Shown here one piece after another: positions 32,333 through 51,505 of a stretch of DNA of 64,000 bases (position 1 is the first letter of the stretch; each line of letters begins with the position of its first letter). Made by a program: the position numbers and the translations under genes. Source of the stretch: Denticeps clupeoides. Lineage: Eukaryota; Chordata; Actinopteri; Clupeiformes; Denticipitidae. The notes beneath the pieces are model-generated. The model saw nothing but the letters and a program-made list of their open reading frames with translations. It had not been told where the DNA came from and did no database searches. The DNA lies in the NCBI RefSeq assembly GCF_900700375.1, contig NC_041717.1, positions 3,731,001 through 3,795,000 on the forward strand, given 5' to 3'.

Positions 32333-33299
32333 AGTCGTTACGAGTGAGGAGCCTTTGATTGAGCTTTTACCAGTATATTCAGCCATGGAGGTGGAAGTTA
32401 TGGAAGACGCAGTTGAGCCATTGTCCCAGTCCCTCTCAGTTGTCCGGCTGGAGTTGCGGCTAAGGCCAGGGAAAGACTCAGGTCTTTTGGGGTGAAGAGC
32501 TCACTCTTGAAGACTCTTTTATGACTCTGTTGTGGCCTCAGCCATCTTTTATGGTGTGGTCTGCTGGGGAGGTAGCATCTCTGCTGGGGACAGAAAGAGG
32601 CCAGCTCTGTTCTAGGATGCCCTCTGGACCCAGTGGAGGTGGTATTGACAGGTGAATGGTGGCTAAGCTATCATCCCTGCTGGGCAACATCTCCCACCCC
32701 ATGCAGGAGACCCTGACAGGACTGAGCAGCTTCTTCAGTGGCAAGCTGTGGCACCAACGATGTGGGATGGAGAGATTCAGAAGTCCTTTCCTGCCAACTG
32801 CTGTCAGGCTCTACAACAGCTGACCACACAAACACACATCCAGTACACCATCTCCACTTCTCTTAACTGCAATATGTCTATATCTACCTACACAACCAGT
32901 ACACCATCTCCACTTCTCTTAACTGCAATATGTCTATATCTACCTACACAACCAGTACACCATCTCCACTTCTCTTAACTGCAATATGTCTATATCTACC
33001 TACACAACCAGTACACCATCTCCACTTCTCTTAACTGCAATTCTTCTGTATCTACCTACTTTGTACATATGTAACATCTTGCAAAAAATAAATGTATATA
33101 CACACATATTTTTACCACTCACATTCACTGTTTTATACTATTCTAGGACTATTTATTTAATTGTTTGTACAGTGAACATTTATATTATACAGTCCGTGCT
33201 GTTGTCTGTTGCTGCTTGTACTGTCCACTTCCTGCCATGACAATGTAAATTGGACTAATAAAGGATCATCTTATCTTATCTTATCTTATCTTATCTTAA
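32333..33299 (+). mobile_element. LINE 3' fragment with minisatellite, unit 2
   Basis: This is the orthologous copy of the unit 1 LINE piece. It has four 56-bp repeats from 32841, five CTTAT motifs at the end, and a roughly 21-bp deletion after GACAGAAAGAGG that is larger than the gap in units 1 and 3. Confidence 0.75.
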
Positions 33300-33564
33300 C
33301 AGAGCCACATTTATACACAATAACCAGTCAGTATGTAACAGTGGAAGAACAATTTATTACACAATTTCAAATTACATTATGTGGGTAATAACACTGAAAA
33401 AAATGTGAAATAATTGTCAGAAAGGGAAATTCAATACAGAACTATATACAGTGTTGATAAGATCGATTGAATATACAGCAAAAATATACTTATAAATAAA
33501 ATATACATTTAAATACAATGAAATTAAAAGATTAATAAGAACACTTTACAATTATTTGCAATCT

Positions 33565-34562
33565 TTAGACAGTGCAATCAGAGCAGAGGTATTCTTTGTC
33601 CACTGCTGGAGTGCTGACTTGTGCCAGTGTTGGGGCGCACCGAGTAAACAGAGGTGTAGGGGTTTCTGGGTACATCCTGCAACACACAGCCAGAAATAAA
33701 ATCAGAACCCCTCCGCAACAAAACTATATTTCTCAAAATATTATGTGACAATCAATTTCGTGTGTATTCATATACTGTGAATTGTACAAAGTAATATGTT
33801 GATATATTCTATAATAATATATTTTATATGTAAGCAATATATAAATGTATGAAACAGGATATATGCAATTACTGCAAAATACTGCAATTATTGCTGTTTT
33901 CATATATTGAATAAATACATTGTTATACTATTTAAGATATTATTATATATACTGAAAAATGTACAACATTAAATGAGATTATATATTGAAAACGGCATTG
34001 CAAATATATGGGGAAGTTTCTCATATATTGAAATATATTTGCCAATTTATTGCAATAAAAATTCTAGCGTACAGCAATATACGTTTGTTTTGTAGGGGAA
34101 ACATCACGGCAGAAAGAGTTTGGGGAGGGACATGACGGGAAATTTACCTGTTAGTTTTAGTCAGCAGGCCAAATGCCACCCCATGTTGTTCTGGTGAGTG
34201 GCTCTCAGTCCCAATCTGCCTCTCCTCCTCCTCCTGGTCCTCGGGAATGACTGTCTGCCTGCTTTTCTTGGAAATGATGACAGAAAACACTATTACTATG
34301 AACACTGTATTAATTCCTACTGAGAACCAAATGAAACCCCATGTTGTCCTGCTGAGTGTCTCTCAGTCCCAAGCTGCCTCTCCTCCTCCTTCATCTTATC
34401 CAGCAGCGCCACCATGAGGCTACAGGATTACTGAATGTGTGTAAGAGTTTGAGGTTTATTCCTTGCTGAATGTATTTTTATGTCACACGTAAAATATTCT
34501 CACCAGTGATGGTTTTATCAGGTGAAGATTTTAAGTTGAACTTCTGGTTGACGTCACAGCTG
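33565..34562 (-). CDS. Transmembrane-tail exons, unit 2
   Basis: The exons are 34504-34562, 34148-34319 and 33565-33676, the same 998-bp span and phases as unit 1. The frame is open. Substitutions are few, and the membrane helix and the basic stop-transfer residues are kept. Confidence 0.5.
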
Positions 34563-34652
34563 CTAGAAAAAAAAACACAAAAAATGATCATATTACATTT
34601 ACATATTTTCATGCTAATTTTTCTGTCTCCTCTGTAAACATAAGAAGAATCG

Positions 34653-37071
<2,419 letters not shown>

Positions 37072-38603
37072 CTTCTCCCTCCGCTGCAGAGCTGCTTCAA
37101 CTGCTGGCTGTAGAAAAATAGTACAGTGACAGCTTTAACATCTCTGATTTTTAACAATGTGTGGACATGCAAAACAAGCACATTTCTAAAGTTTGCAAGA
37201 TGGTCAATTAGAGGATTTCACAATGTCTCCCATGCCCCAATCTCTCAATATGTTTGGTGAAATTTGTGCTGATTGTAAATTCCACTGGTGCGAACCTTTT
37301 AACATTCATAAGCAGCCCAAAAACTTTGTTCAAGTCCGCAGAATAAAATATGATCATGAAGCCATGAACAGACTGACCTGCTGGTGCTGCTCCGCTGACG
37401 CCCTCTGGCGGTCGGTGGTGTTCCGTTCTGCTCTGAGGTAAAGAGAAGAAGAAAAGTGAGCAAAACCTTCATATTTACACACACAGGTTATGTCGAGCGA
37501 GAGTCCAATGTCTGTGTGGCTAGTTAGTTAGTTGTAGCATTGCTAACTAGCGACTCCCCCTTTTTGTAGTAAAATAAAACAGGATTCAAGTGTAAATTAA
37601 TTCTCACCTCGTCTGGTGCATCGCACAGTAGCCGCGATGACTATGTCGCTCCAGCGTCCTTCTCTTTCGCAGTAAAGTCGACAAAACGCCAAACTCCAAG
37701 ACGAACCGAGTCTCTGTGTTTTGAGGCACTGAATACAGGACTCTGTGTTTTGTGTACAGTAGTCATGGTAACCTGTCATGTCATGTTGGCGGTGTTGTTT
37801 TTAATCAAATAATTTTGTCCATTTAGCATCTTCAGTCCACTTTTTACTTAACCGTCAAATTAGAACTTGTGCTTTAGCGCCCTCTGCTGACACAGTTTTA
37901 TCATGACAGTCGATGAATAAAACCAGGCGCTGGGGTCATGACGGATATATATATACACTACTCGCAATAAAATAGGGATATTGTTATTTACATGAGTGCT
38001 TTTCCTATTTGTTCTGAATTTTAATGTAATAAGTAAAAGTTCCCTTTGATATTAGTAATAATGTATGAGAAGAAACACAATTTTTATTAGTGTAATAAAC
38101 AGTAAATTCCTCTCATCTTTAACGTTTAAACACAATAACCAATCAGTGTGTAACCGTGGAAGGACAATTTCACAGTTTCAAATAAATCAAACACACACAA
38201 ATAATTTATTTTATGCCAAAATAAAATTATGTTTTATAACACAGTGAAAGAAATGTGTTTAAAGACACTCAGATTAATGGATATTTAAATTATACATGTA
38301 ATATATATATATACACTCCCAACTTTTCATGTTATTGACCAGACACATTTCCTACTTTAAAAATAATGTTGAGAATAAGAACCTTTTTTTTTTTTAAATC
38401 TGAGGTTATAACAGTTGTGAAGCGCTCCAAACAATGTGTGAGGCTTCCAACTTTGCTATGTAGAAAGCAGCAGAGGTGAGGTTAGTGGAGAATTTGCATA
38501 GAAGATTTTTGGTTAGGACAGAGATGATCCGTAGAAAGGCAAAGTGAGGAGAGGAGAGAGTTAGTGGTCAGGAAAGAGCCAGAGGTTAGAGGATGTGTTA
38601 ACA

Positions 38604-39338
38604 CCCGAGTAGGTAACACACTCGCCTATGAACGAGAAGACCCAGATTCAAATCCCACTTACTACCACTGTGTCCCTGAGCAAGACATTCATCCTACAGG
38701 CCATCAGACACCGGAACACTTAGGGACTTTTTACTCTGGACTGGATGTAACATCAGACGAATCCACCCTTATCTGTCAACCCAGGCCACCCAGATACTGG
38801 TTCAGTCCTTAGTAATCTCACGACTGGATTACTGTAACTCCCTTCTAGCTGGTCTACCTCTATATACCATCTGACCTCTACAACTAATACAAAATGCAGC
38901 AGCACAACTGATCTTCAACCTTCCCAAGTTCTCCCACACCGCCCCTCTGCTACGTTCCCTCCACTGGCTCCCAGTAGCTGCACGCATCAGGTTCAAAATA
39001 CTGATGCTGGCCTACAAAGCCAAACATGGAGTAGCACCATCCTACCTCACAGCCCTTATTACACCTCGCACTGCACCTCGTATACTCCGAGCCTCCAGTA
39101 CTGCTCGCCTGGTCCCTCCATCTCTGAAGGTAAAAGGAAGACATTCATCTAGACTCTTCTCTGTCTTGGCCCCTTCTTGTTGTCTGTCTTATGTACAACC
39201 GAGTGAATAAAAAGATTGTATTCATAGTTGGGGTCCTAGTGAACCAGAATTGATCACTTCATCGATGGTAACATGAAAGCACGTTGTAAGTCGCTCTGGA
39301 TAAGGGCGTCTGCCAAAAGCTTTAAATGTAAATGTAAC
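38604..39338 (+). mobile_element. Chimeric SINE-LINE element, unit 2
   Basis: This is the unit 2 copy with the same head, reverse-transcriptase fragment and tail. A few bases differ near the head (CCTACAGGCC in place of CCCACATGCC). Confidence 0.73.
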
Positions 39339-40039
39339 GTTGTTTAAATGTGACATGTAGCACCAGGTTCTGGAGAAACATTGTTTTGTTTCACTATGTA
39401 CTGTCATGTATGCAGCTGAAATGACAATAAAGATCAACTTCAAGTATAAAGTATTTGCCTTCAAATAATTTTACTTTTGATTCTAAAGTATGTTGGTTTA
39501 TTGTGGCTGTAATGTCTAATTTTATCCAGTGTCCTTGGCTGTTTGGTGCCCTAGGCAGGGCCCACACTTTAGAAGACACTTTACTGCACAGATTCTGTTT
39601 GTTTTAGTTTTTTTTCTGCGATTTCGCAGAACCCAGGAAGAGTTCATTATGACATAATGAACTTGGATTTTCAATATTAGGAATGAAATGTGCTTTATTT
39701 GGAAGCAGCCCGTCCCCTTCCCCTTTCGATAGGTGTTAGACTTCAGCCCAGCAGCACTACAGAGGACCTCATGCTCACGTCCCACATATGTGGGTGTGAT
39801 AGAATTTAGAGTACACAACGACGCTCCTTATTCGAATTGTCTGTTCCACCTTAAATACTGCTCAGGAGACTACAGTAGGATTTATTTTACATGGAAATGT
39901 CCATGTAAATCATAGATTTATGTGCTGAGCAAAGTTACCAGGTCAGTTTTACAATTAAAAAAAAGTTTTGGGCCAGAGTCGATACTATTTCCACACATCC
40001 TATTTTTACCTTAGAAAGCATGAAAACATTTAGAGCCAC

Positions 40040-40261
40040 ATGGAAAATGTTATGCGTCTTGCAATGTTCGACAATGTGAATATCATTCCAGAGCTTAACA
40101 AAGGCTACAGGACAGGGATATGGCAATATAATGAGGAGGCTGACAAAAACCAACACATTTTGTGGAAGATAACAGACTGTATTAAGTTCTGTGGTGCCTT
40201 TGAGCTTGCTTTTCCATGGCATTTTCAGAGAGCGTGTGGACTCCATCGTTGGATGCTGTAG
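40040..40261 (+). mobile_element. hAT-like transposase fragment, unit 2
   Basis: This is the unit 2 copy of the KFCGAFELAF relic, open over the same length and identical in translation to unit 1. Confidence 0.6.
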
Positions 40262-40385
40262 TACACAAACCTCTGCAGATTTTCACTGTGTTTAAAGGGT
40301 AGACAGTGCAGACTGAACCTGTGGGCTGCATGTTCCCAGTTGTGAGGGAGCAGTTCCTTGATGACACAAAAGAGTAATCAAAAAA

Positions 40386-40580
40386 CATTTACATTTACAG
40401 CATTTATCAGGCGCCCTTATCCAGAGAGACTTACAATCAGTAGTTACAGGGACAGCCCCCCCCCCCGGAGACACTCAAGGTTAAGTGTCTTGCTCAGGGA
40501 CACGATGGTGGGAAGTGGGGTTTGAACCTGGGTCTTCTGGTTCATAGGCGAGTGTGTTACCTACTAGGCTACTACCACCC
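40386..40580 (-). mobile_element. tRNA-derived SINE, shared site, unit 2
   Basis: This is the unit 2 copy at the matching position. The internal C run is longer than in unit 1. Confidence 0.8.
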
Positions 40581-41013
40581 ATAGTGAAAAACGTGCACGT
40601 GTGAAGTAGATATGGGTGAAAACAAGTGACATAAAACACAGACATTGCTTTTTGCTTTAATTTTTTTATCCAGAGTCAGAGTGCATCTGATAACTGACGA
40701 GCAGCAGTCACCAGGAGCCACTTTTTCTTAGTTCAGTTATGTACCCTGATCAGCAAATAGATAATAAATTGACTATTATCTGCAAATCATTAATTAGTAG
40801 TACTTGACTTAATAGGTAAGACATACCTAGCATGTATTGCAGAGTGATCAGAAATTTTACACTTTTTGAGAAATATTGTATCATATATGAAGTCTTTGCA
40901 CTTCCTGATGTAAGAATGATAATATTCTAAATATAATATTTAATTTATGTCAGTCTCAGGCATTATGTCAATCATCAGCTGTGTGTGAATATACTGCATT
41001 TTTGTGCTATGTT

Positions 41014-43673
41014 TTATCGCTTTGTCCTCTGCTTGTTTGTGTGAGTTTGCTTCCACCGTTCTCTGGTCCACCGGCCCTGGTTCTCCACCACCTCGTGGAG
41101 GAGATCAATAAACGCATACTCGTTGTCCAGCAGCAGATTGTCATCTCCAGGGGATCGGGAGCCACCTGTAGGGGGAGCCAGTGAGCCTGAGCCGCTGCAT
41201 CGCCCATTTGCTCCGCCCTCTTGCAGGGGGGTCTCTGTTTGGGCTCTTGCCCTTTCTTCTTGGTTTGTTTGAGTTCTTGACCCACATCCTTCTGTTATAG
41301 ACCCTCTTTTCCTTGACACTCCTGTCCTCAGTCTCGATCTATCATCAGGCTCAGGATGATCCTGTGAAACTTCAAGCTGCTTCACTGGTTCAAAGATAAA
41401 CTGGCCGTTGTCTGAATCTACATTGTAGTCTACTGGGAGGAGTGGATCCTGCTGAAAGCCGGGTCTGAAACCCCTCTCAGCTACTATAACTCGATCGTCT
41501 TCTCTCGAGGACAGAGCATTTGATGGCAAAGCTGTAACAGAGACTTGAGGATCTGCTGTGATGTTCCCAGGAGGACAGTTGTCTTTACAGCCAGCAATCA
41601 CATCAGTGTTAAACTTTGGCAAGAAAATGAATCTAATCACGTCCTTACTGTCTGAACTTTGTTCTTTTATTAAGACTGGCCAGGTCGCAACTCTACGAAC
41701 AGACTTCCGAGGTGCCAGACCACTTCCATCATGGCAACAATGGTGCTTTTTAGATTCTACGTTTTTCATAGCCGTTTTTGTATCAATAGTGAGGTAGGGC
41801 AAGTTTTCCATGTCCTCTGGAGAACTGCGGTGTCCCTGTTCCAACCTTCGTTCAAACATACTTTCTTTTTCTTCTGCAATTTCATTTTGAGGTATTTTTT
41901 TCTGGAGTGCATTTTCATTCTTCTTCTTCTCAGTCCTACTTTTATCATCTGGTGATAAGCTGTGCAGTCTTGCTTCAGTTTCTCTGTGATCTTTGTGTGG
42001 ATTTCCTGACTTATCATAGTTCTGACTGAGGAATTCTGTTCTGGAGAGCACTGGGCCTGCAGATTTAGACCGGTCTCTTATTCTGTTGCTTTGGGTCAAC
42101 TTGAATGAATCCATGTGATGGCAGTCTGTTACTTGGGATTCTACAGCATGTATTGGTGAACCACAGCAGGGATTCACTTGTTTCTTCAGATATTTTCTAC
42201 AATAAAGAGCTGAAAGGACACAGACGCCACACACCAGGGCACAGAGAGCCACTGGGGACAAGTTACTGTCATTTGCCTTAATATGGTACCATCAACATTT
42301 CAATCACCTCTTAGACGTATAAAGTGAAATATATATATTGAAGTCATAAATCTTTACTCACCGATGAGAAAAATAAGTCCTGGGTATCCAATAGTTAACC
42401 CCACAACTGGTGTGTGTGGTGTGGTGCTTGGCACAAAGACATCAAGTTGCAGACATGAGATGTTCCAGACTGGACGTCCCCTAAGCACAGCTGGAGTCGA
42501 GCAGGTTACTGCGGTCTCGTTCTCCAGACAAGAGGCGTTCTGTAAACCTTCATAAATCATTTCATGCATTTTAGAGTGTTCAGTGTTTTGGGTTCATTCC
42601 TTAATGTGGATCAGTATAAATAATGATAAGTTCACCTTTCAAGAAGACAACAAACTCCCCAAAGAGCAACCTTCCACAGGAACAGTCCCAAGGATTTCCA
42701 TCTAGGCGTACCTTGGTGAACTTTAAGTGGTTCAGGGCCATTGGATTCAGATGCATCAGGCGGTTGACTGAAAGGTCTAAATGGGCTAATTTGTGGAGAG
42801 CACTGAAGCTTCCTCGAGAAATGGTGTGAATGTGGTTACGAGACAAATTAAGACTGATTAGGCCTGTGAAGTTGGACAGATCTGCCTGATCTACAGCCTC
42901 TACACTGTTGTTGTACAAAGTGATATTTTGTAATTTTTCAGGGTGGCTGAACCATGTGTGGTTTATTTTTGCCAAGTGATTTCCATCCAACTTTAGGTTT
43001 ATGAGCTGCTGGAAGGCATGAAGGGCTCTGGGGGACAAGTCGGTGATCCCATTGTTGGTCAATGTGAGGCTAGTCACCGATGATAGAGAGTCGCTGTTGA
43101 ACACTGTGGAGTTGAGGTGACCCACATTGTTCATGAAAAGGACAACAGAGGTCATCCCAACAGGAAAGCCTGTAATGAAATTAGTTAAGTCAGTTATTCA
43201 GTGTGTCCATGAGAAATATATATTAGTCTGATCAAACATTGTATTCTCTGGTCAAACATTGTATATATACTTATGTTGGCCAATATTTATGAATCACGCG
43301 TGTTGGGGAGGGGGGGGGGTGTTTGCTGATACTAAAAAGACATTTACAGATTTCTTTTTTTTTTTAAATGCCGTCATTTATGATCAAATTTGAAAAGCGC
43401 TTGTGTTGAATAGAGCGATCTTGTAATTCCCACTTACATATTGACTGGTACGCTGTATCGGCATTGTGTTTGAAATGTTTAAGTGTCAGATTCCAAATAT
43501 CTTTTGACAGGAACTTACTTGATGGAACCTTTGTACAGACAAAGTCAACGGTCAGCAGCTGACACTCGGAATGTACCACATCTATGCAGCCCCACATCAG
43601 GAGAACAAGGGCAACTGGGAGAATACAATTTAAATGATATTTATATCTACTGTCTATCAAATTAACCTGGCAC
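41014..43673 (-). CDS. LRR type I membrane receptor, unit 2
   Basis: The exons are 43519-43673 (signal-like segment and LRR N-cap), 42636-43169, 42362-42547 and 41014-42251; all junctions join in phase. A hydrophobic stretch (ILPVALVLLMWGC) leads into ECQLLTVDFVC. About five leucine-rich repeats follow (LTLTNNGITDLSP, LKLDGNHLAKI, LNLSRNHIHTI, LDLSVNRLMHL), then an LRR C-cap (NPWDCSC), an Asn-glycosylation-rich stem and a membrane helix split by the exon 3/4 junction. A cytoplasmic tail of about 390 residues ends in DDNLLLDNEYAFIDLLHEVV. The start codon is unresolved. The layout resembles LRRC19/LRRC53/LRRC66-type proteins, but I cannot assign orthology. Confidence 0.8.
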
Positions 43674-44306
43674 CTAGAAATGTGATAAAGCAGGTAAAGT
43701 CTCACCCCACATGGTGTCCATATCTGCAGCGGCATGTGAATAGTTCCAGAGGGACAGGAGCTAAGAGTCGACCAGTTACCAAGATACAGGTTTGTCTGCT
43801 GCGGCTTTACCAGGGATACAGAGGTCACTACAGAGATGTTGAACTTGTGGTATTACAGTTGGATGTTAAGGCAGGGACGGTTTAACACAAGCCCACCTGG
43901 AGTTAGAACCACCTCTTCCTGCTCATCCTGAAAGAAAACAGGTCCAGCACTGACTAATACTTAAGATTGCGCTTAGATTCTGTCAAAATGGTCTCTTGCT
44001 GGGTGGAATTTCATATCTGGGTCACGGATCAGACCCCGCACACCGCTGCAATAATGGTCTTCATTGCTGACAACATACGATGAACAGTCTTCTCTGCTCA
44101 GAGACTCTGTTCAGCGTAGCTGACGACATGAAGCTGCAAATAAATATGAGTGGCAGACCAAAAAAAAAAAAAAAAAGGAAGGAATGAATATGGGTTTGAC
44201 GACATATTTATTGAATTTCAGTGCCTCTTGTTAAAATAAATAAGTGGTATGGTAAAGAAATAGTAGTATGACCAAGCATGGAAAGTACAGTATTAAAAAA
44301 TTGTGA

Positions 44307-44578
44307 TCAATACCAATACAATCTTTTAGTGAATATAAAACACCTAAAATACAAAAAACTGCAATTAAGTACACAAGAATGCAGCAAATCATTAGAAATC
44401 AAGTTTTCAAAAGCTTCATTTGGAACCAGTAGTTGTAGTCGATCTCCAGGGCCATCTTTCTTGGCCCTTGTCAGTGTTGCCGCTTTTTTAGTGTTTGGTT
44501 TTATTAAACGTGTTTCTGAATCAAATTGGACCTTGCGTTTTAACGAAGAACTGACAAGCCTTCGCTTCGTCTGTTTTT
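44307..44578 (-). CDS. Unrecognised terminal exon, unit 3
   Basis: This is the unit 3 copy, and the frame is open throughout. By eye the sequence equals the unit 1 and 2 copies over the exon, so there is too little divergence to judge selection on the protein. Confidence 0.35.
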
Positions 44579-45463
44579 CTATAAGCCACGTAGGTTTTGT
44601 GCAGGCCCATGAGCATGGGAAGAGAGAGCTGATTTAAACCAAACCTTCACAACATCTCTTACAATCGAGGTGCTTAATATTTCAGCTAAATTTCAGATAC
44701 TTCATGAGCGTTCTCGACAAGCCTGGTTCAGGGAGCCCTTTGCTCAACTCAGCAGTCTGAAGTCACTTATGTCAGTGCTTTAACTGAGTGCTTTAAAAAA
44801 AAAAAAAAAAAAAAAGGATAAAATGGAACACAGAAAAAGAAGGAAGAAAGGAAGGAGGATGAAGTGGCAGTTTACCCCTTTTTTCCAGCAATGTTGTCAT
44901 CTGTAAAATAATTACACAACAATTGCAAATATGTTTTCCATTCATGTATATATTAAATACTGTCATTCAAATGGCTTACAGCGACACACTCTTTGAAACA
45001 GAGCACGCTGCTCTTTGCAGGGATGAGGGTGGAAGGGAGAGAGAGTTTAAGAGAGCAGGCGTCTTCTGCTTGCACTGCTTGGTACAGCACGAGGACAATG
45101 GGGGATGAAGTTGACCACTTCACAGGACAAAGTGCCCAGTGGAGAAACAAGATTAGCAGTAACATCCGATTCGTGAAGGAGTAGGAAGGAAATCATAAAA
45201 AGAAAGAAAGTGACAGAGAGAAAGACAGACATGGGTAACAGAGCATATTGTCAACAGGACCATCAGTTCTCTACAGCTGCTCTACGGCTGATGAGCTTCT
45301 TAAAGTGTTCCATGAAGATGACAATAGTCAAGTACCATGACGTGTGAAGGCCAGCGTACGGACGTCTGAGGCTCGCCCCAAAGACGCAGCAGACATATCT
45401 GAGCAGCACGTTTGGGGAGACAGTGAGGCAAGTTGGCAATACTTTTTGATTTGTTTCTGACAA

Positions 45464-45653
45464 CATTTACATTTACAGCATTTATCAGACGCCCTTATCC
45501 AGAGCGACTTACAATCAGTATTACAGGGACAGTCTCCCTGGAGCAATTTAGGGTTAAGTGTCTTGCTCAGGGACACAATGGTAGTAAGTGGGATTCGAAC
45601 CCGGGTCTTCTGGTTCATAGGCGAGTGTGTTACCCACTAGGCTACTTCCACCC
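45464..45653 (-). mobile_element. tRNA-derived SINE in the CAMSAP 3' flank, unit 3
   Basis: The insertion is the same as in unit 2 at the same base, so the two units share this event through duplication or conversion. Confidence 0.86.
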
Positions 45654-46112
45654 TTGGAGAAGATTTTGACTTGATCTGAGGACCAAGAGCAGAAGGTGAG
45701 TCCAGGCCCTGCAGGCTCAGTGTAGTCCAGAAAAGACACAAGCCCTCTGTTTCAACAAAAACAAACCAGGACATTCGACAAAGCCTTGAAGACGAGAGGG
45801 TGGGCTGCGGCAGAAGAGACGAAGATGGAGACACCAGTGCCAAAACCAATAAATACTTCAAGTACCAAGAAATATACCACATTTACAATAAAAAAAATAT
45901 TAAAATAATCACCTTCTTCATCACCACCACATGCTGCACCAGTTTGCATCAATAAACAAACCCTTAATGATTCATCAGATCAAGAGCCAGGAGGTCCATT
46001 CACTCAAGCAACCAAAGAGTCAGTCCAGCTCACACCACTTTTTAGAATTTGTTTTTGTTCAAAATAGTTTTTTGCAGGGCACAGGTCCAAACATCCTTCA
46101 TCTCCTCTCAAC

Positions 46113-46638
46113 TCATTTCCCACTCATATTCTTCTTGGGCCCAGCCGGTCTCTTGACCTGCCACAGGTGGTTGTGGATGGTGAGGGCATCCACGCTGACA
46201 GACACCGTTTTGGCAGGGATGACTGTGAACTGCTTGCGGTCTGAGCTGTACTTGTACAGCTTGTCAATCATTTTTTTGCTGATGTTCTTGGGCCCGGTGC
46301 CTGTCAACTTCTGGATCTCTTCCGTGTCAGGGAAGTAGGAGTAGAGAGCTCGGAACTGACAGCCACCATCACGGAACAGGATCATAAGGTGGTTTGATTC
46401 ACACTTTTCTAGCTCCTACAGAGAAAAACAACCCTTCTGTGACAAATGCGTTAAGCAGCATTTAATTGAAAACTAACGCTTTAATGGTGGGTGCAAGTGG
46501 GATGCAAGTGACAACTCACCTCGAGGATTGAGTTTTTCTGAGCTTCATTTACTTTCCCAGCCAAACAGCAATGAGAGATGGCATTGTGAATGATTGGCTT
46601 GTTTGATTTTGCACTTGGTTCCTTGAAAAGTTTTGGAC
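46113..46638 (-). CDS. CAMSAP1-like CKK-domain exons, unit 3
   Basis: The exons are 46520-46638 and 46113-46415. The coding sequence is the same as in unit 2 by eye, with splice sites intact and the frame open to NMSGK. Like the others it lacks all upstream CAMSAP exons. Confidence 0.82.
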
Positions 46639-46702
46639 CTAAAGAGAGAAAGTGGGGAGGGTGCACGCATTAATAAAAAAAAAAAAAAAAAAACCACCAT
46701 CA

Positions 46703-47732
46703 GTCGTTACGAGTGAGGAGCCTTTGATTGAGCTTTTACCAGTATATTCAGCCATGGAGGTGGAAGTTATGGAAGACGCAGTTGAGCCATTGTCCCAGTC
46801 CCTCTCAGTTGTCCGGCTGGAGTTGCGGCTAAGGCCAGGGAAAGACTCAGGTCTTTTGGGGTGAAGAGCTCACTCTTGAAGACTCTTTTATGACTCTGTT
46901 GTGGCCTCAGCCATCTTTTATGGTGTGGTCTGCTGGGGAGGTAGCATCTCTGCTGGGGACAGAAAGAGGCCGAACAGGAGGGCCAGCTCTGTTCTAGGAT
47001 GCCCTCTGGACCCAGTGGAGGTGGTATTGACAGGTGAATGGTGGCTAAGCTATCATCCCTGCTGGGCAACATCTCCCACCCCATGCAGGAGACCCTGACA
47101 GGACTGAGCAGCTTCTTCAGTGGCAAGCTGTGGCACCAACGATGTGGGATGGAGAGATTCAGAAGTCCTTTCCTGCCAACTGCTGTCAGGCTCTACAACA
47201 GCTGACCACACAAACACACATCCAGTACACCATCTCCACTTCTCTTAACTGCAATATGTCTATATCTACCTACACAACCAGTACACCATCTCCACTTCTC
47301 TTAACTGCAATATGTCTATATCTACCTACACAACCAGTACACCATCTCCACTTCTCTTAACTGCAATATGTCTATATCTACCTACACAACCAGTACACCA
47401 TCTCCACTTCTCTTAACTGCAATATGTCTATATCTACCTACACAACCAGTACACCATCTCCACTTCTCTTAACTGCAATTCTTCTGTATCTACCTACTTT
47501 GTACATATGTAACATCTTGCAAAAAATAAATGTATATACACACATATTTTTACCACTCACATTCACTGTTTTATACTATTCTAGGACTATTTATTTGCTT
47601 GTTTGTACAGTGAACATTTATATTATACAGTCCGTGCTGTTGTCTGTTGCTGCTTGTACTGTCCACTTCCTGCCATGACAATGTAAATTGGACTAATAAA
47701 GGATCATCTTATCTTATCTTATCTTATCTTAA
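46703..47732 (+). mobile_element. LINE 3' fragment with minisatellite, unit 3
   Basis: This is the unit 3 copy. It has five 56-bp repeats (from 47223, one more than in unit 1) and lacks the 9 bp CTGATCCGG present in unit 4. Confidence 0.75.
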
Positions 47733-47997
47733 CAGAGCCACATTTATACACAATAACCAGTCAGTATGTAACAGTGGAAGAACAATTTATTACACAATTT
47801 CAAATTACATTATGTGGGTAATAACACTGAAAAAAATGTGAAATAATTGTCAGAAAGGGAAATTCAATACAGAACTATATACAGTGTTGATAAGATCGAT
47901 TGAATATACAGCAAAAATATACTTATAAATAAAATATACATTTAAATACAATGAAATTAAAAGATTAATAAGAACACTTTACAATTATTTGCAAACG

Positions 47998-48995
47998 TTA
48001 GACAGTGCAAACAGAGCAGAGGTATTCTTTGTCCACTGCTGGAGTGCTGACTTGTGCCAGTGTTGGGGCGCACCGAGTAAACAGAGGTGTAGGGGTTTCT
48101 GGGTACATCCTGCAACACACAGCCAGAAATAAAATCAGAACCCCTCCGCAACAAAACTATATTTCTCAAAATATTATGTGACAATCAATTTCGTGTGTAT
48201 TCATATACTGTGAATTGTACAAAGTAATATGTTGATATATTCTATAATAATATATTTTATATGTAAGCAATATATAAATGTATGAAACAGGATATATGCA
48301 ATTACTGCAAAATACTGCAATTATTGCTGTTTTCATATATTGAATAAATACATTGTTATACTATTTAAGATATTATTATATATACTGAAAAATGTACAAC
48401 ATTAAATGAGATTATATATTGAAAACGGCATTGCAAATATATGGGGAAGTTTCTCATATATTGAAATATATTTGCCAATTTATTGCAATAAAAATTCTAG
48501 CGTACAGCAATATACGTTTGTTTTGTAGGGGAAACATCACGGCAGAAAGAGTTTGGGGAGGGACATGACGGGAAATTTACCTGTTAGTTTTAGTCAGCAG
48601 GCCAAATGCCACCCCATGTTGTTCTGGTGAGTGGCTCTCAGTCCCAATCTGCCTCTCCTCCTCCTCCTGGTCCTCGGGAATGACTGTCTGCCTGCTTTTC
48701 TTGGAAATGATGACAGAAAACACTATTACTATGAACACTGTATTAATTCCTACTAAGAACCAAATGAAACCCCATGTTGTCCTGCTGAGTGTCTCTCAGT
48801 CCCAAGCTGCCTCTCCTCCTCCTTCATCTTATCCAGCAGCGCCACCATGAGGCTACAGGATTACTGAATGTGTGTAAGAGTTTGAGGTTTATTCCTTGCT
48901 GAATGTATTTTTATGTTACACGTAAAATATTCTCACCAGTGATGGTTTTATCAGGTGAAGATTTTAAGTTGAACTTCTGGTTGACGTCACAGCTG
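47998..48995 (-). CDS. Transmembrane-tail exons, unit 3
   Basis: The exons are 48937-48995, 48581-48752 and 47998-48109. The acceptor of exon b reads TTAG in place of TCAG, still a legal AG, a change shared with unit 4. Near the C-terminus one residue differs (Cys before the final Thr-Val). Confidence 0.5.
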
Positions 48996-49086
48996 CTAGA
49001 AAAAAAAACACAAAAAATGATCATATTTACATTTACATATTTTCATGCTAATTTTTCTGTCTCCTCTGTAAACATAAGAAGCATCG

Positions 49087-51505
<2,419 letters not shown>
